Source: Glandiceps talaboti (Eukaryota > Hemichordata > Enteropneusta > Spengelidae). From it: DNA of 64,000 nt. The stretch is taken from assembly GCF_964340395.1 (NCBI RefSeq), contig NC_135556.1, forward strand, positions 9,671,001-9,735,000. The letters are read 5' to 3'. Made by a program: the position numbers and the translations under genes. The notes below the pieces were generated by a model, which had not been told where the DNA came from, did no database searches, and was given only the letters and a program-made list of their open reading frames with translations. This document shows positions 1 to 42,419 of the stretch, in pieces; the first letter of the stretch is position 1; each line of letters opens with the position of its first letter.

Positions 1-57
1 CCACCCATTGTGGTAATTACATGTTTTGGACAAATCTTACTCTCACTTTTACAGTAA

Positions 58-30132
<30,075 letters not shown>

Positions 30133-30689
30133 GACGAAAGCCAAGTTAAGATACCGCCCCGCCCCTGTCCAACTACCCAAAAATGAATATCATATACAAC
30201 ACTGCATAAATAACGCAGTTTATAGTTAGTAGTGTACATAGAAAGTTATCTGGTCCAACAGGCCAGGAAAAGCTGTAACAAATTTGCATATTGTATTCAC
30301 TGGATATTACTTGAAGTTTTGGGGACAGCCAGCCCCTGTACTTGTTTGAAATGAATGAACAGCAGCAGTTTCAGTGAAGCTATGATACGATACCTGATTT
30401 GTACAAATGTTTGCAGTAAGTTAAGAGGGGATCACGTTTTGTGACAGTGGAGTGATGTTGTTTTGTGTGAAACTGATCATAGTTATAGTGTTCTTGTGAC
30501 ATGTACCATAGATATGTGTAATCGCAAAATGTGTGTAGATAGATAGACTCCATACAATCATGAATTCAAATTGAGTTGAAGTGACTTTTACATGGCATTT
30601 CACTGGTACCAGTCACAAAATCTGATCAGCAATTTTTGTCGTTAAGAACTTTACAGCTGAGTTTTGTTGACTGTGTTAGGTTATATCTG

Positions 30690-32215
30690 GTAAGGTGGGC
30701 GCAGACCGTAGACATCCATACACTGTCATGGTACACAGGGTCATATCGATATCATGTACAGATATTAAGAGGGGCATTCACTGTTCAAGGTATCATCATG
30801 TACAAGTGGAGATGTCAGTGTGGACGAAGGGGTATCCGATTTCAGAGTCTCGTTTGGTAATAACATGGAAAGGGTATATACTGTTCAAGGTCTTATCACA
30901 TACCACAGGGAGCAGCGAGCATGTAACTGATTGATCGATCGATCGATCGATCGGTTGATGTATTGATTGATTGATTGATTATTTGGTTGAATGATTGATT
31001 GATCAATTTTTGTGGTGCAATATAACTTACTTTATGTGTGATATTGATCAATTGACTCATTGAGTTTTAAAACTATTTCTTTTTCTTTCCCTGGTTACTT
31101 TGCTCTCAGCTGTTGATCTCAGACCACTAAAAGTCTGAGGCTGTATGTAATTCTCTCCTTGCTTTATTGACTAAATAAAGACGCCTTGTCCATTCTTCTA
31201 ATCTTATCTTAATTAAAACACCCCTTATCTTAAAACTGGCAGGAGATCACTTACATTAACAGTTTGCTTTATCTCTCATCTGCTGGGAGATTATCACACT
31301 GGACAAACACTCGATCATGCATAAACTAGTAAGGAAGAGAATCCTTACTAGTTTATGCATGATCGAGTGTTTGTCCAGTGTGATAATCTCCCAGCAGATG
31401 AGAGATAAAGCAAACTGTTAATGTAAGTGATCTCCTGCCAGTTTTAAGATAAGGGGTGTTTTAATTAAGATAAGATTAGAAGAATGGACAAGGCGTCTTT
31501 ATTTAGTCAATAAAGCAAGGAGAGAATTACATACAGCCTCAGACTTTTAGTGGTCTGAGATCAACAGCTGAGAGCAAAGTAACCAGGGAAAGAAAAAGAA
31601 ATAGTTTTAAAACTCAATGAGTCAATTGATCAATATCACACATAACGTAAGTTATACTGCACCACAAAAATTGATCAATCAATCATTCAACCAAATAATA
31701 AATCAATCAATCAATACATCAACCGATCGATCGATCGATCAATCAGTTACATGCTCGCTGCTCCCTGTGCACATACATAGATACTGGAAGGATATTCCTT
31801 GCCCAGGGCCTTATCATGCAGTGGTATCCATTGTCCAGGGCCTTATCACAAGCAAACATTTGAAGAGTATTCATTATTGAGGGCCTCAGCATACACAAAT
31901 ATTGGAATATTCATTGTTCAGGGCCTATTCAAGGAATAGAATTCATTGTTGAGGACCTTATCAAGGAATATTATTCATTGTTCAGGGCCTTAGTGTGCAC
32001 AAATATTGGAAGTATCCATTATTCAGGGACTAATCAAGGAATAGTATTCATTGTTCAGGGCCTTATCAAGGAATAGTATTCATTGTTCAGGGCCTAATCA
32101 AGGAATAATATTCATTGTTCAGGGCCTTATCAAAGAATAGTATTCATTGTTCAGGGCCTTAGTGCACACAACTATTGGAAGGGTATGTGTTCAGGGCCTT
32201 ATCACATGCAGCTGC
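30690..32215. repeat. Degenerate ~35-45-bp minisatellite, interrupted by the 866-bp palindrome
   Basis: The right part (31777-32215) repeats ATTCATTGTTCAGGGCCTTA and AATCAAGGAATA blocks about ten times. The left part (to 30896) has older units such as ACTGTTCAAGGTCTTATCAC. The palindrome at 30904-31769 splits one unit. Confidence 0.75.
30904..31769. mobile_element. 866-bp near-perfect palindrome with 7-bp target duplication
   Basis: Ends CACAGGGAGCAGCGAGCATG and its complement. The two ~430-bp arms meet at a ~6-nt spacer near 31336 and differ only by about three substitutions and one GATC repeat unit. CACATAC flanks both sides (30897-30903 and 31770-31776). The host sequence is a minisatellite unit that becomes continuous if the element and one CACATAC are removed. 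No coding frame. It is a foldback-type non-autonomous transposon; family unassigned. Confidence 0.85.
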
Positions 32216-34274
32216 AATCATGTGTGTTATATGAATTTTCTGTGGTAGTATGATGTAATAGTGACATCATAATTATGTGAAATAACCTAAAAGTAATCCT
32301 TTTTTTGGTTGTGATCTTTGTATAATGTAATAATTAAAATAGTCTTTTATGAGTATGTTTAACACTTCAGATTTCAGAAAAAGGGTAAGAATTTCAAACA
32401 TTACCAACAATTTTATTATGAGGGCTGCTTGAAACCCTGCGCTACTGGTGTCGCCATAACTTCTTGTCATATTAATTATGATTGTAGTAAATATGTCAGT
32501 TTTGTTAAATGTAAGATATTACCCACAATATATATACACAGGTTTAGTATGTGTATTGGTTTCTATGACATCAGTAACTCAGTGAGGCAGCAAAGTTTAA
32601 AGCTCAAGCCAGGATTAACTGTTGGCGTCAGTAAGCATATGCATGTGGGCAATTTTTAGATTCTCTCAGTTGCTAGAAATGTCACCCATTGGCAATTTCT
32701 AGGCTGTGTTGGGTGCATTCATGTCAACAATAACACCAAATACTACTATATGCTATCGCATTGACTCATACTATTATGTTGAGAAAAAGTGTAATAATAT
32801 ATCAAACTCTTTTGATATAAACGACTAGGTCTCAGTAAAGTTAACATACTGTTTCAGATATTTTTCCCCAAAACGTTCAGACAGAAACAGTACGCTGCCA
32901 TGCTGAAAACCAAATAATTTTTTTTTGCAATATCAGGTTTAGCATTGTCAAGTAAATGTTTTCCAAGTAATTTTAGTATAAAATGTATAACATAGCAGGG
33001 TCCCATTGATGTAAATGTATTTTTTGTTTACCTGTACATATATTTAGTTAGCAGATACGTAGTTTTATAAACCTTCAAAGCTTCCTTGTACCAGTATAGG
33101 TTTTCTGTCAAGTTTCAGGAAGTCAGTTTGACTGTGATAAACAAGGAAAGTGTCAACCAAACCTGCTAGTTTCTGTTAATCTAAAACAACATTTCATTTG
33201 TTGTCCACTCATTGACATTTGTATAACTGAAGTATCTAAGTGGATGCAACTTTGATAGTAGTGGTGCATGATTCAACACTATTCACCAACTCAAAATTTG
33301 TAGCTCCAGTTCTCACTGCCTGGATAGTATTTTACCACCAAGGCACTTCGTAAAAACAAGTCATTTGATTTCATGATCGACACTGTAACTTCCACTCCAC
33401 GCACTACACATGCACTACTACAGGTGTACATGAGAATAAGTCAATCTCCTTGTTCTATTTTGACTCTCTCTTTATTAAGTGTGAGGTAAAATTCTATTAC
33501 AGGTACCAAGAATTGAATGTCAAAACTCATTGGTTGCAAAGTGTGAACAACGTAATAATACTGAGTAAGAAAATTTCACAACTGCACTTGACTTGGTTCA
33601 CAGGTCATCTAGAATTGTATCTGCCATGAAAGCCGGTACATATTGCTTGAGTTTTCATTGCATTAAAATGTCAGTGAAAAACAAAGAATAATGTTGCAAA
33701 GCTTTGTTTATTTTACCCCATCAGTTTGGTGCTAACTTATTAAGTAATACATGATTTGTTTCTCTGCATCATTTTTTTTTTCAATTTTATTAACTCTGGA
33801 GATAATGAATTATTAAAACACTTATGTTTGTATGATGCATATTTGTAAAGTTTTCTCTCTTTTTTTTCTGTATGCATTCTTAATTGGCAGAGTACATTGT
33901 AAGTTATGCCAGATTTGATAAGGTTTTTAAATCAGTTTGTTCACTGCCAGTACACATCCATTTAAACAAAAAAAAGTCTAATTGTAAGTAATCCCAAATA
34001 TTGTTGTGGTGATTAAGATGGATACAATTAAGTTTTAAGGTGTCGTTTGTAAGATTTTTGGCTGTCTTTGAAATGTTATGGCTTTTTTCAAATGCTTGAT
34101 AACTCTCAATGTATTGTTACAGAAATGGGTAAGCATCTGAAAGTGTTCTATAATGTTATATACTTGACTATTAATTGTCCTATTCAGCATTTTTTCCCCA
34201 ATCTCGGCTGTGTTTATAGTCAAGTGTTTGAAACCTGTAGGCTGTTAACAATAAAGTCGTTCAGATCAGTGTAA

Positions 34275-34745
34275 CAAGTCTAGAGTCTGATCAAAATTCC
34301 AGTGTGTCAGATCTTGCTCAGAACTCAGGTTCTTGGGTCTGATTAATCCTGTGTCTCAGATCTGATGGAAATCCAGTGTCTCAGATCTGATGGAAATCCA
34401 TTGTCTCAGATCTGATTAATTCAGTGTTTCAGCTCTGAGTAATCCAGTGTTCAAGATTTGAGTAATCCAGACTGAGTATCTCCGATCTGATGAAAGTCCA
34501 GGGTTCAGATCTGATTAATCCAGTATCTCAGATCTGATCAAAATTCAGTCTCAAATCTTGTTCAGAACTCAGGTTCTCAGATCTGATCAAAATCCAGTGT
34601 CTCAGATCTGGTCAGAATACAATCTCTCAGATCTGACCAGAATACAGTGTCTTAGTTTTGATCAGAATACAGTGTCAGATCTGATCAGAATACAGTGTGT
34701 TAGATACAACAAAAATCTAATGTCTCAGATCTGATCACCAATATC
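34275..34745. repeat. Minisatellite rich in AGATCTGAT
   Basis: Units of about 25-35 bp contain CTCAGATCTGATCAGAAT and CCAGTGTCTCAGATCTGAT, repeated about 15 times with variable spacing. Confidence 0.8.
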
Positions 34746-35447
34746 TGACAAATTTCACAATAATCAGTTCTACTACAATGCAATTTGGCATTATCTGTAC
34801 TTCCCTCAGGAATTAACACACTTATCCATTGTTAGCTCTTCATGCTATCTATGAGCCATAATGTTGTGAAAAGAATAACAATTTATAGACCTGTTACCAA
34901 TGACAACATAGACGGCATACTGTACCTAGGCAGTATCCATGGCAATATACCGACAATCACAATTTTGTATGATCAAAGTTTTTTTTGCCAACTTCCTGAA
35001 TTATTTAAACTATATATTTTATCATGTTTGCGTTAAGTTCAAATTTAAAGCAACTGAGTGCAAAGAATATGAAAATTTGTGATTGTTATTCTTGAAATAA
35101 TTTGATTTGATGTGAATTGACCAATCATCCTTTAGAGTTAACATCTAATTTGCATGTTAGTGAAGAACAGAAATAGGGAGAGAATATCGGGAGTTAAAAT
35201 ACCCCTTGATGTCATCATGTACATGTGTGCTAGAAACCAGAAACTAAGTGTCGTCACTTCTGAGGACGAACCCTGCTCATTCCTTGTATTATTATGTTAT
35301 TGCTTCACATTTAAAAGCATGTGTTACTGTTTTTTGTATACTTGACTATTCTTGATTCATTAAAAATGTCTGATATAAACTGTACAGTTAACGAACTACA
35401 AATGTGTGCGCGTTTTTTGTATCGATATCACTCTTGGCTTATAATTA

Positions 35448-35838
35448 AGGCCTACAAAAAAATTGTGCAGTTCCGTTTACCCGATCCCACCTAGTTTTTC
35501 ACGCCGACCCTAAATTTTTTATGTATTTGAGAAAAAAATAATAAAATGCGAAAATTGTGTGAAGTCTGGCAAGAAATGGTGGATGTGGAAACTGACACCA
35601 ACCTTTAATAAAAAAGACAATATAAAATTTCTAACTTCCAATCTGTAATGGCTGTACATCTGGTGAGAAGAAACCAATAACACAGAGACCATATGGAAAA
35701 CAACAGAAAATGTAATATAAATACCTGAACTAGACACTCACATATGAAAAAAAAATATAACAAAAAATAAAACAGCAAATCTACCTACCCCACTAAACGA
35801 GCGTAATCGGAACCACACAATGCTTTTGTTATAGGCCT
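35448..35838. mobile_element. TIR element family T2, copy A
   Basis: Ends AGGCCTA and TAGGCCT. Sub-terminal blocks GTTCCGTTTACCCGATCC and, inverted, GTAATCGGAACCACACAAT, with CTACCTACC near the right end. Relatives are at 36736-36998 and 43482-43880. Confidence 0.65.
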
Positions 35839-36735
35839 AATACATGTGTCTTCGAATACTAATAGTCAATGTACCCAAGCCAAAGTTGTATCGGTGTTAG
35901 AGTCTTGAATCAAATATTAGAGTTTTCAAGATATTGTGTATTTATAGAACAAAAATGGTGGCCATTCGGCAAGATTTGACAATATTACAGAGTACAAATT
36001 GAATGAATGATATCAACTTTGTGTAAGTACAGTCCCCCTATCACCGGGACTGTGGTGCAATATATAGTAAAAACTCGGCTCATTGTTAGATGAACGGCTA
36101 CGAGCAAATGGACAGACGGACGGGACTACTTCTGAGATTATAACATATTTGTTGCACTATATATGTTACGTAGAAAAGTACTTGCTACCAAAATATTTGT
36201 GTTTAACCTTGACAAATACTGTGATATATTCATTCAGCGCTAGTTATCGACTTGACGAATACTTTAAGTTTCTATTACATTTTCCATAGCGTGTATTGTA
36301 CGTTTCATTTACTGACCGTACATGTGGTATAATAGTTCTTTCACAGACTATTAAAGATCATTAAAGTGTTCATTGCTCGTTCTCTCTTAAACGTTATATT
36401 GCAAGTGTCAAACTCAACGAGCCTTTGATGCCCGACCTTCAGCTTAAATTTATTGTCCAATGTATATTATATAGGAACAAAATTATAGTAATGTTTCTAG
36501 TTCGTTGAACCAACCTATCTACACGTCCTACATATCATACCATGTCCTACATATCAGCATTGGGTATATATCTGACATTATGCTATTTACAAAGGGGAGA
36601 TAAGTATAATGAAAGCTCCTCAGTGTCAGCCCAACTTTTCTTGTTGCCAAATGAAGTTAAGTTTATGAACATACAGAAAAGACCATGTTAGTAAGTATAA
36701 TGATAGAGATAAAAATAAATATCAGTGAATGACTA

Positions 36736-36998
36736 AGCATAAAAAAAATTGTTTGGTTCCGGTTACCCGACCCCACCTAGTTTTTCACTGCCGACCTTAA
36801 ACTTAATTTTACATATTCGATACTGACATCAACTTAAAAAGACAATGTGTAACACTGTTCTTCCGATCTTTAATGGCTGTACATCTGATGGGAAGAAACC
36901 AGTAAGACCATATGGAAAACAACTGAAAACATAACTACCTGAACTAGACACTCACACATGAAAAAAAATCTACCTACCCAACCTTTTTTATTAGGCCT
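36736..36998. mobile_element. TIR element family T2, copy B
   Basis: Contains GGTTCCGGTTACCCGACCCC, ACCTAGTTTTTCAC and GGCTGTACATCTGATGGG, and ends in CTACCTACCCAACC and TTAGGCCT. Shorter than copy A and without an intact left end. Confidence 0.6.
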
Positions 36999-37439
36999 TA
37001 TGTTAAAAAAAACACCATTAAACTATGATAGCATGAATTATTTGATTTTCATATTTTGTCGTTCCTTTACAGTGCTGCGTCCTCGTCCATTACCTTTACT
37101 GTAACTGAAACAGTATATAACAACTTTCACCGATGACAGTCATTTTCCGACATTCGTCATGTTCACAAGTTTAACATGTCTTATGATGATTTCAAGGTTT
37201 GAGCAAAGTTTTGCTAAGTGACACGAGGTCATAGAGAACTATCATGATCAGCTGTCCTGAATTAAGTTTGCCTTTCGCTCATAGCATTCCTCTACGACAA
37301 CATTCAGTGTCATTAAAAGATCACCAGTCAGTGTCAAATGATGACTAACTACAGATCTAGACCAGCTGTATCGAAGAACAATGGCTCAATCGAATTGTAG
37401 ATACTTTTCAATATTATTTGCATTGAATTAGGGCAATGA

Positions 37440-37768
37440 CACAGGCATTTGTTTCCCGAGTTATGGCTCAGAATATTTCTATCAGAATACAATAAAATGA
37501 CGATAATATCGTTAATATTGACGTATTAAACCAACACTATATGAAAGGGGTAAAATTACACATGTTTCTGTGATCGCGCAGTTTCACTAAATGCGAAGGA
37601 AGTGTCTTCCTTCGCATTTAGTGAAACTGCGCGATCACAGAAACATGTGTAATTTTACCCCTTTCATATAGTGTTGGTTTAATACGTCAATATTAACGAT
37701 ATTATCGTCATTTTATTGTATTCTGATAGAAATATTCTGAGCCATAACTCGGGAAACAAATGCCTGTG
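37440..37768. mobile_element. 329-bp perfect palindrome with 8-bp target duplication
   Basis: Ends CACAGGCATTTGTTTCCCG and its complement. Two 163-bp arms, identical as far as I can read, surround a 3-nt loop (TGT) at about 37604. GGCAATGA flanks both sides (37432-37439 and 37769-37776); the duplication reads as up to 10 bp if the outermost bases are assigned to the target. No coding frame. The lack of arm divergence suggests recent insertion or gene conversion between the arms. Confidence 0.85.
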
Positions 37769-40069
37769 GGCAATGACACTCATTTATGGTATTGATGACT
37801 TTATTGTGCAATCATTTTAGCACTAGTAGTATATGTTGAAATGAATTTAAAGTTGGGATACAATATGGAATCACTTTAGGGGGGAGAGCTGGAGGAGACT
37901 GCGAGACTTAGGCAAGCTAGGAGCTTCGATCAATCTGATTAAAATCCGATGTAGATGTCGGCCAATCGTTCATTGCTATTTTACCTTCGTTATTTTGCCT
38001 GAATTGACCTTCGTGGTACATGTTTACGTTTTTATCCTGATCGCCTCCTCGACCATCTAATTGCATTTCAGTACACAAGACTTGATACATTTTTCATTAG
38101 CTTTTTAAATCAGATTTGAAAACCAACGACGAGTCCGTAGGCTTTACAAGACACCGCACAAGGGCAAGGCTATAGTCTATACTGCATGTTGTCGTCCAGT
38201 CCCGGGCGCCCGGTTCTAGTCGTTCTGCCCTTCCGATCTTCTAATCGAAGGAGGGACCTACCCTAGTAGTGTACCTGTCCGTCTCTCTATGATCTGCCTA
38301 ATCCAGTGTCTAAATCCAGTGTCTAAATTTGCTATGAATTGTTACTGCTTATATTCATTTTCTCATATTATCATTTACCATGTGTTTACGAAGACTTTAG
38401 GAATGATGTACATCAAAATATGAAACACTGCATTACAACTTATTTATGTTGACAACTTCGATAACATAGACCATAGACCCTCCAGGTGCATAGACATAGT
38501 AGTAAAAACAGGATGTGTTTGCTATTACACATGTATTTACACAGGTATGCAGTACTTACGTAATTTCCTTTCAAAAATTAGCATATGTACTCACAAGGGG
38601 GGGGGGGGGGTCAATGAACGAAGTCAGTGATACGTCAGACCATAGGGGCACGTATTGTTGCTTAGAAGGAACATACTCAAGTTCATTCATTCATTCATTC
38701 ATTCATTCACTTGCACCTGAAACTATAGTTCGAACTAGTATACGGCATAGCATGGCATGGTATATCAATAACTACTTGTAAACATTCTCATCACCAGCTA
38801 TGCACATTTTTGACAATTAATCTTTCATTAATAACTCAAGATTCCAAACAGTTAATTCAAAGCAGTGATATTACTGAATTATTCGTGTTACTCGAAATAT
38901 TGTTTTTATTATTGTTGTGCAGACGACAGAGAGAATTCATGTGTTTGTTTCGCCTGTACGTGTTTACTTGCTTGCTTGCTTACGTCACACTTGCCCAAAA
39001 GTACAACTCAACCCGGCGAGTTATGATACAATCCTGCTTCACGTGTAACTGCCTACATGACGTCACTAGACCTACATACCCGCTGTGAAGGTTACAGCCT
39101 TGATTTTTACATCTCTACACATTCCCAGCAGAACAAGCGACCAATATCGAGGTTACATTTTCCCATAAGGAAACAGTCCCAGTTCAACTTTCGGAGGACT
39201 TGTTGCTCATCTTATTCAAAGCCTTGCCATGTTATGCATTGATCATTAAGCACATTTGTGAATGTTTGTTTGTTTGTTTGTTTGTTTGTTTGTTTGTTTG
39301 TTTGTTTGTTGTTTTGAGGCCTATGTATGAGTGTATGTGTCGTTCTTTACGCTTTTAAGTTGTTTCACCTTTAAAATCAAACTAGTCCCTTTTTTTCTAT
39401 TTAGAGAAATATATACCTGGGAAGGTGTTCCTTCTTCTCACCCTGTGTCAGTCATTTGACGATCAATTTCCTCTTGAATTCAAATCATTGACACTTTCGC
39501 ACCAACCTTAGCTGTATGCATTCTCAAGTATCTTTTTCATATACAACACGGTTTTTAGTGAGCGCTATAGCTCCCCTCCCCACCAAACCCTAGAATAATC
39601 AACCCTAAAGGTATAGTAGAATTGATCGACACCAATTGGAAACAGGCATGCTGATGAGACTGTGACCTCTTACATGTAATGTGGAAAGGAAACCGGTGAC
39701 TTTTACGAAATTTAGTACCATATCCATACAGTTGAAACGCTATCAAGACATCTAGAACTTACCACTTTTATTTGACATTTTTCGTGATCAAAGGAAAGAG
39801 GGGAGGGGACTATTCCAGATTTGTTGAGTGATGAATGTTACTTCTTATAAATCAATATGATACTTTTTTTGACTCAAAGAAGGGACAGTTTGTTGTGTTC
39901 ACTACCTTAGCAATCCACAATTAAAACTCTGAGACTTTTGTTCCATCACGGTTCATCCCTAGACTTTCCCCTCTATTTCAACCTTTACCCCCTTGAAAAA
40001 ATGTACGCTCCCAACTTTCGCAGGAAATAAGAGCCTGAAATTGCTGACACTTGGAAAACAAAGTCAGTA

Positions 40070-40105
40070 TTGCGAAAATAATATAACGGGAGCGGTGCGG
40101 AGGAT
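40070..40105 (+). promoter_or_regulatory. Possible TATA-like core promoter of the coiled-coil gene
   Basis: AATAATATAACGGG lies about 30 bp upstream of the ATG at 40106. If this is a TATA box the 5' UTR would be very short, so it may be coincidental. Confidence 0.25.
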
Positions 40106-41818
40106 ATGACTGTGTTCTTCCAAATCACAACGATGTTTCCTATTTCGACATTTGTTCTTGTTCTGTTCGGAAACTTCTACGTGGGACATACTTTCGTACC
40201 AACAGCTCTTAATTATAAGTCTGACAACCACGTTAGTGATCACCATCATTCTGAAAATTCCAAGAAGCCCGATGGCGTCGTTCTAAATCCATTGACACAG
40301 GCAATACAGACACGTCGCCAGAACAAAAAGAAGGAAAATGCCCTCTTTGAAATACCGAATGACGTAGAATATGGTTCGGCTGCCGATCTTATGTTTCAAG
40401 ATTTTGATTTCGATTACGACGTGGACCTCGAATCAAAACTCTCGGATTTAGAGTCACAGGTTGAAGAACTCAATATTAAGGTTCTTGAAAACTCACTCCA
40501 ACTCCTCAAGGTGAGAAAAACTGGAGGAGGAGGAGGAGGTGATGATACGGGTCTGAGAGAAGAATTCGCACAACATACACATACTATCAACAACGTGAGT
40601 AACTCTATACGACGTTTAGAGGGACTTGTATCGGGACAAACAGATCCGGATCCATCTGTGTTCGAACGGTTGAAAGAACAAGCTCGCATACTGGAACATT
40701 TGACCCGGACGCTCAAACAAGCCCTTATACATAGTGAAAACAACGAAGGCGACATTGCAACTATCAAGAAAAATAACAGAGAAAGGTATCATGCAACCGT
40801 ACAGCGTCTCAACGAGCAAGCCCTGTTGATGAAAAGTATACAAGACGAAATATCTCTTGTGCAATTGAGCGATGAACTTGATAGAGCCGAAATCGAAAAA
40901 ATGAGACAAGTTAGAGAGGAATTTGTGGAAATCAAATCAGGTGTATCGCGATCTATGTCGAGTTTACACGAACGAATGAATCAAATGGAAAGAATTGTGA
41001 CCGAAGTCAGAACTGATGTAGGTGGTTTAGAAGATGAACTTGTTGATGATATAGAGAAAAACAAGGACAAACTTTATGAACAGAATATTGATTTGATTCA
41101 CATGACGTACGGGGTCAATCAAGTGGAAGGCGATCTCCAAGACTTTCTGGATGACCATGAAGACGATGTGAAAGACATCGAAAAGGACATTGCTGATCTA
41201 AATCAAGAGACCGACGGACAGAGGATGCAGCTTGCCATGATTGATGATACGCTGGACGATATAAGGTCACTGTGTTGCGGGGATACGAAAGAACTCGGGG
41301 ATGAAATATCATCATTACGAAGTGACATAGCCCACCTTCGAGAAAATACGGACGAATGCTTCCTAGACACGACCACCCAATTATCAGAAATGGAAAGTAT
41401 GTACAGGAACTTGAGAGACGATCACGATGACCTCAAAGTGAAATTTGTCCACCTCGAAGATTTAATCAAATTAGAAAGTTTTAAACGCCAACAAGATTCG
41501 GATTATTTCAACGCTCATATACAAAAGTCCAACCTTGAACGTGGAAATATGCGAGACAAACAGTCTTTCGACCTAGCTGGCATTAAAGCAGCCATCAATG
41601 TCATAACAGATCGCAACCAACAGAATGCTGAGGAATACACCGAGTTACGCACGCGCTCCGAGTACCTGGAACGTGAAGATAGGACCCTGCAGGAACAGAT
41701 AGAAGAAATACAAGACTCTATTCTGAAGTTAACAGAAACTATACACGTTAGTACTGAGGCCAACAGACATTTTCTCCAACAGTTGATACAAGATTTGTTA
41801 AAACCCCGTGGCATTTAA
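40106..41818 (+). CDS. Predicted secreted coiled-coil protein, 570 aa, single exon; family unknown
   Basis: An uninterrupted 570-codon frame, by far the longest in the window, with stop TAA at 41816-41818. The N terminus has a hydrophobic signal-peptide-like stretch (FPISTFVLVLFGNFYV, about residues 11-26). The start at 40106 is the most upstream; Met10 (40133) would give a more typical signal peptide. A low-complexity acidic region (~residues 40-110) leads to a GGGGGGDD linker at 140-147. From about residue 90 to 560 the sequence is charged, heptad-patterned and nearly free of Pro, as in long coiled coils. The only cysteines are C390, C391 and C418, which could make inter-chain disulphides. 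One N-glycosylation sequon is at N163. No C1q, fibrinogen or other globular C-terminal domain follows. I do not recognise the family: an extracellular-matrix or mucus structural protein is inference. No intron is needed, unlike its neighbours. Confidence 0.85.
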   Translation: MTVFFQITTMFPISTFVLVLFGNFYVGHTFVPTALNYKSDNHVSDHHHSENSKKPDGVVLNPLTQAIQTRRQNKKKENALFEIPNDVEYGSAADLMFQDFDFDYDVDLESKLSDLESQVEELNIKVLENSLQLLKVRKTGGGGGGDDTGLREEFAQHTHTINNVSNSIRRLEGLVSGQTDPDPSVFERLKEQARILEHLTRTLKQALIHSENNEGDIATIKKNNRERYHATVQRLNEQALLMKSIQDEISLVQLSDELDRAEIEKMRQVREEFVEIKSGVSRSMSSLHERMNQMERIVTEVRTDVGGLEDELVDDIEKNKDKLYEQNIDLIHMTYGVNQVEGDLQDFLDDHEDDVKDIEKDIADLNQETDGQRMQLAMIDDTLDDIRSLCCGDTKELGDEISSLRSDIAHLRENTDECFLDTTTQLSEMESMYRNLRDDHDDLKVKFVHLEDLIKLESFKRQQDSDYFNAHIQKSNLERGNMRDKQSFDLAGIKAAINVITDRNQQNAEEYTELRTRSEYLEREDRTLQEQIEEIQDSILKLTETIHVSTEANRHFLQQLIQDLLKPRGI

Positions 41819-42419
41819 AACAATGTATTTGACATTTTGCCAACATGTACGACTTGTTGACAGTCGAGTACATGCATGGGCAAGAGTCGGGGCCAGCCAC
41901 ATTCTTTGTGGTTTACACGTACACAAGGTCAGGAAGTCCTAAACAATGCAAAGATTTTTTTTCGGAAATTATATACACTTGCTTGACTACTCAGAAAGAG
42001 GAAAGGGATCAAGGATAGTATCAAGAATAGTTATATTACGCTGTGCCAAAGAATATATCAGGACACGTGTGATCAGGATTTGCATATGGCAGATCTATTA
42101 TATTTTGGAATAGACCCATACGCAATGTCAAAGAAACCATGCCTAGAACACAACAGTTATGTGTTTAGTGTTTACAAATATAGTAAATTTATCCACATAC
42201 CTTTTGGTATGTTTTTGTCAGGTTTCAGTCAGGTTTCAGTACTTTTTACGAAATACTTTACTACTAAAAGTTTAGTAATTCTATGTACAAACTTTATGTC
42301 AGCACAATACTATAGTATAGTGTTTGTATTTGAAAATGTTTGCCGTTACGCCTTTAACAGACACACTCGCGGTCTGGTAACGTTAACTCTCCTTGATACC
42401 TTAATTACGAATGTCATTT

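Larger units (their letters stand above)
30133..40105. other. Intergenic region between CYFIP and the coiled-coil gene
   Basis: I see no recognisable gene. It holds the CYFIP 3' UTR (length unknown), a minisatellite split by an 866-bp palindrome (30690-32215), a second minisatellite (34275-34745), two T2 MITEs (35448-35838 and 36736-36998), a 329-bp palindrome (37440-37768), a short GC-rich island (~38190-38290), a G-run (~38597-38609), (ATTC)n (~38684-38710) and (TTTG)n (~39260-39310). A CRE consensus, TGACGTCA, lies at 39058-39065. Confidence 0.6.

Noticed and set aside
30904-31769. Palindrome as a sequencing or assembly snap-back artefact
   Set aside because: It has a flanking 7-bp duplication inside a resumed minisatellite and several differences between arms, which an artefact would not produce; still worth confirming in raw reads.
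38220-38245. CCCTTCCGATCT, similar to a sequencing-adapter end
   Set aside because: The upstream bases do not continue the adapter, and similar TTCCGATCT occurs by descent in a repeat at ~36870, so contamination is unlikely.
40511-40520. AAGGTGAGA inside the coiled-coil gene as a splice donor
   Set aside because: The frame continues open for more than 400 further codons with the same coiled-coil character, so reading through is far more likely.
40414-41814. Several minus-strand open frames opposite the coiled-coil gene
   Set aside because: They mirror the strong codon bias and low stop density of the 570-codon gene and show no independent support.
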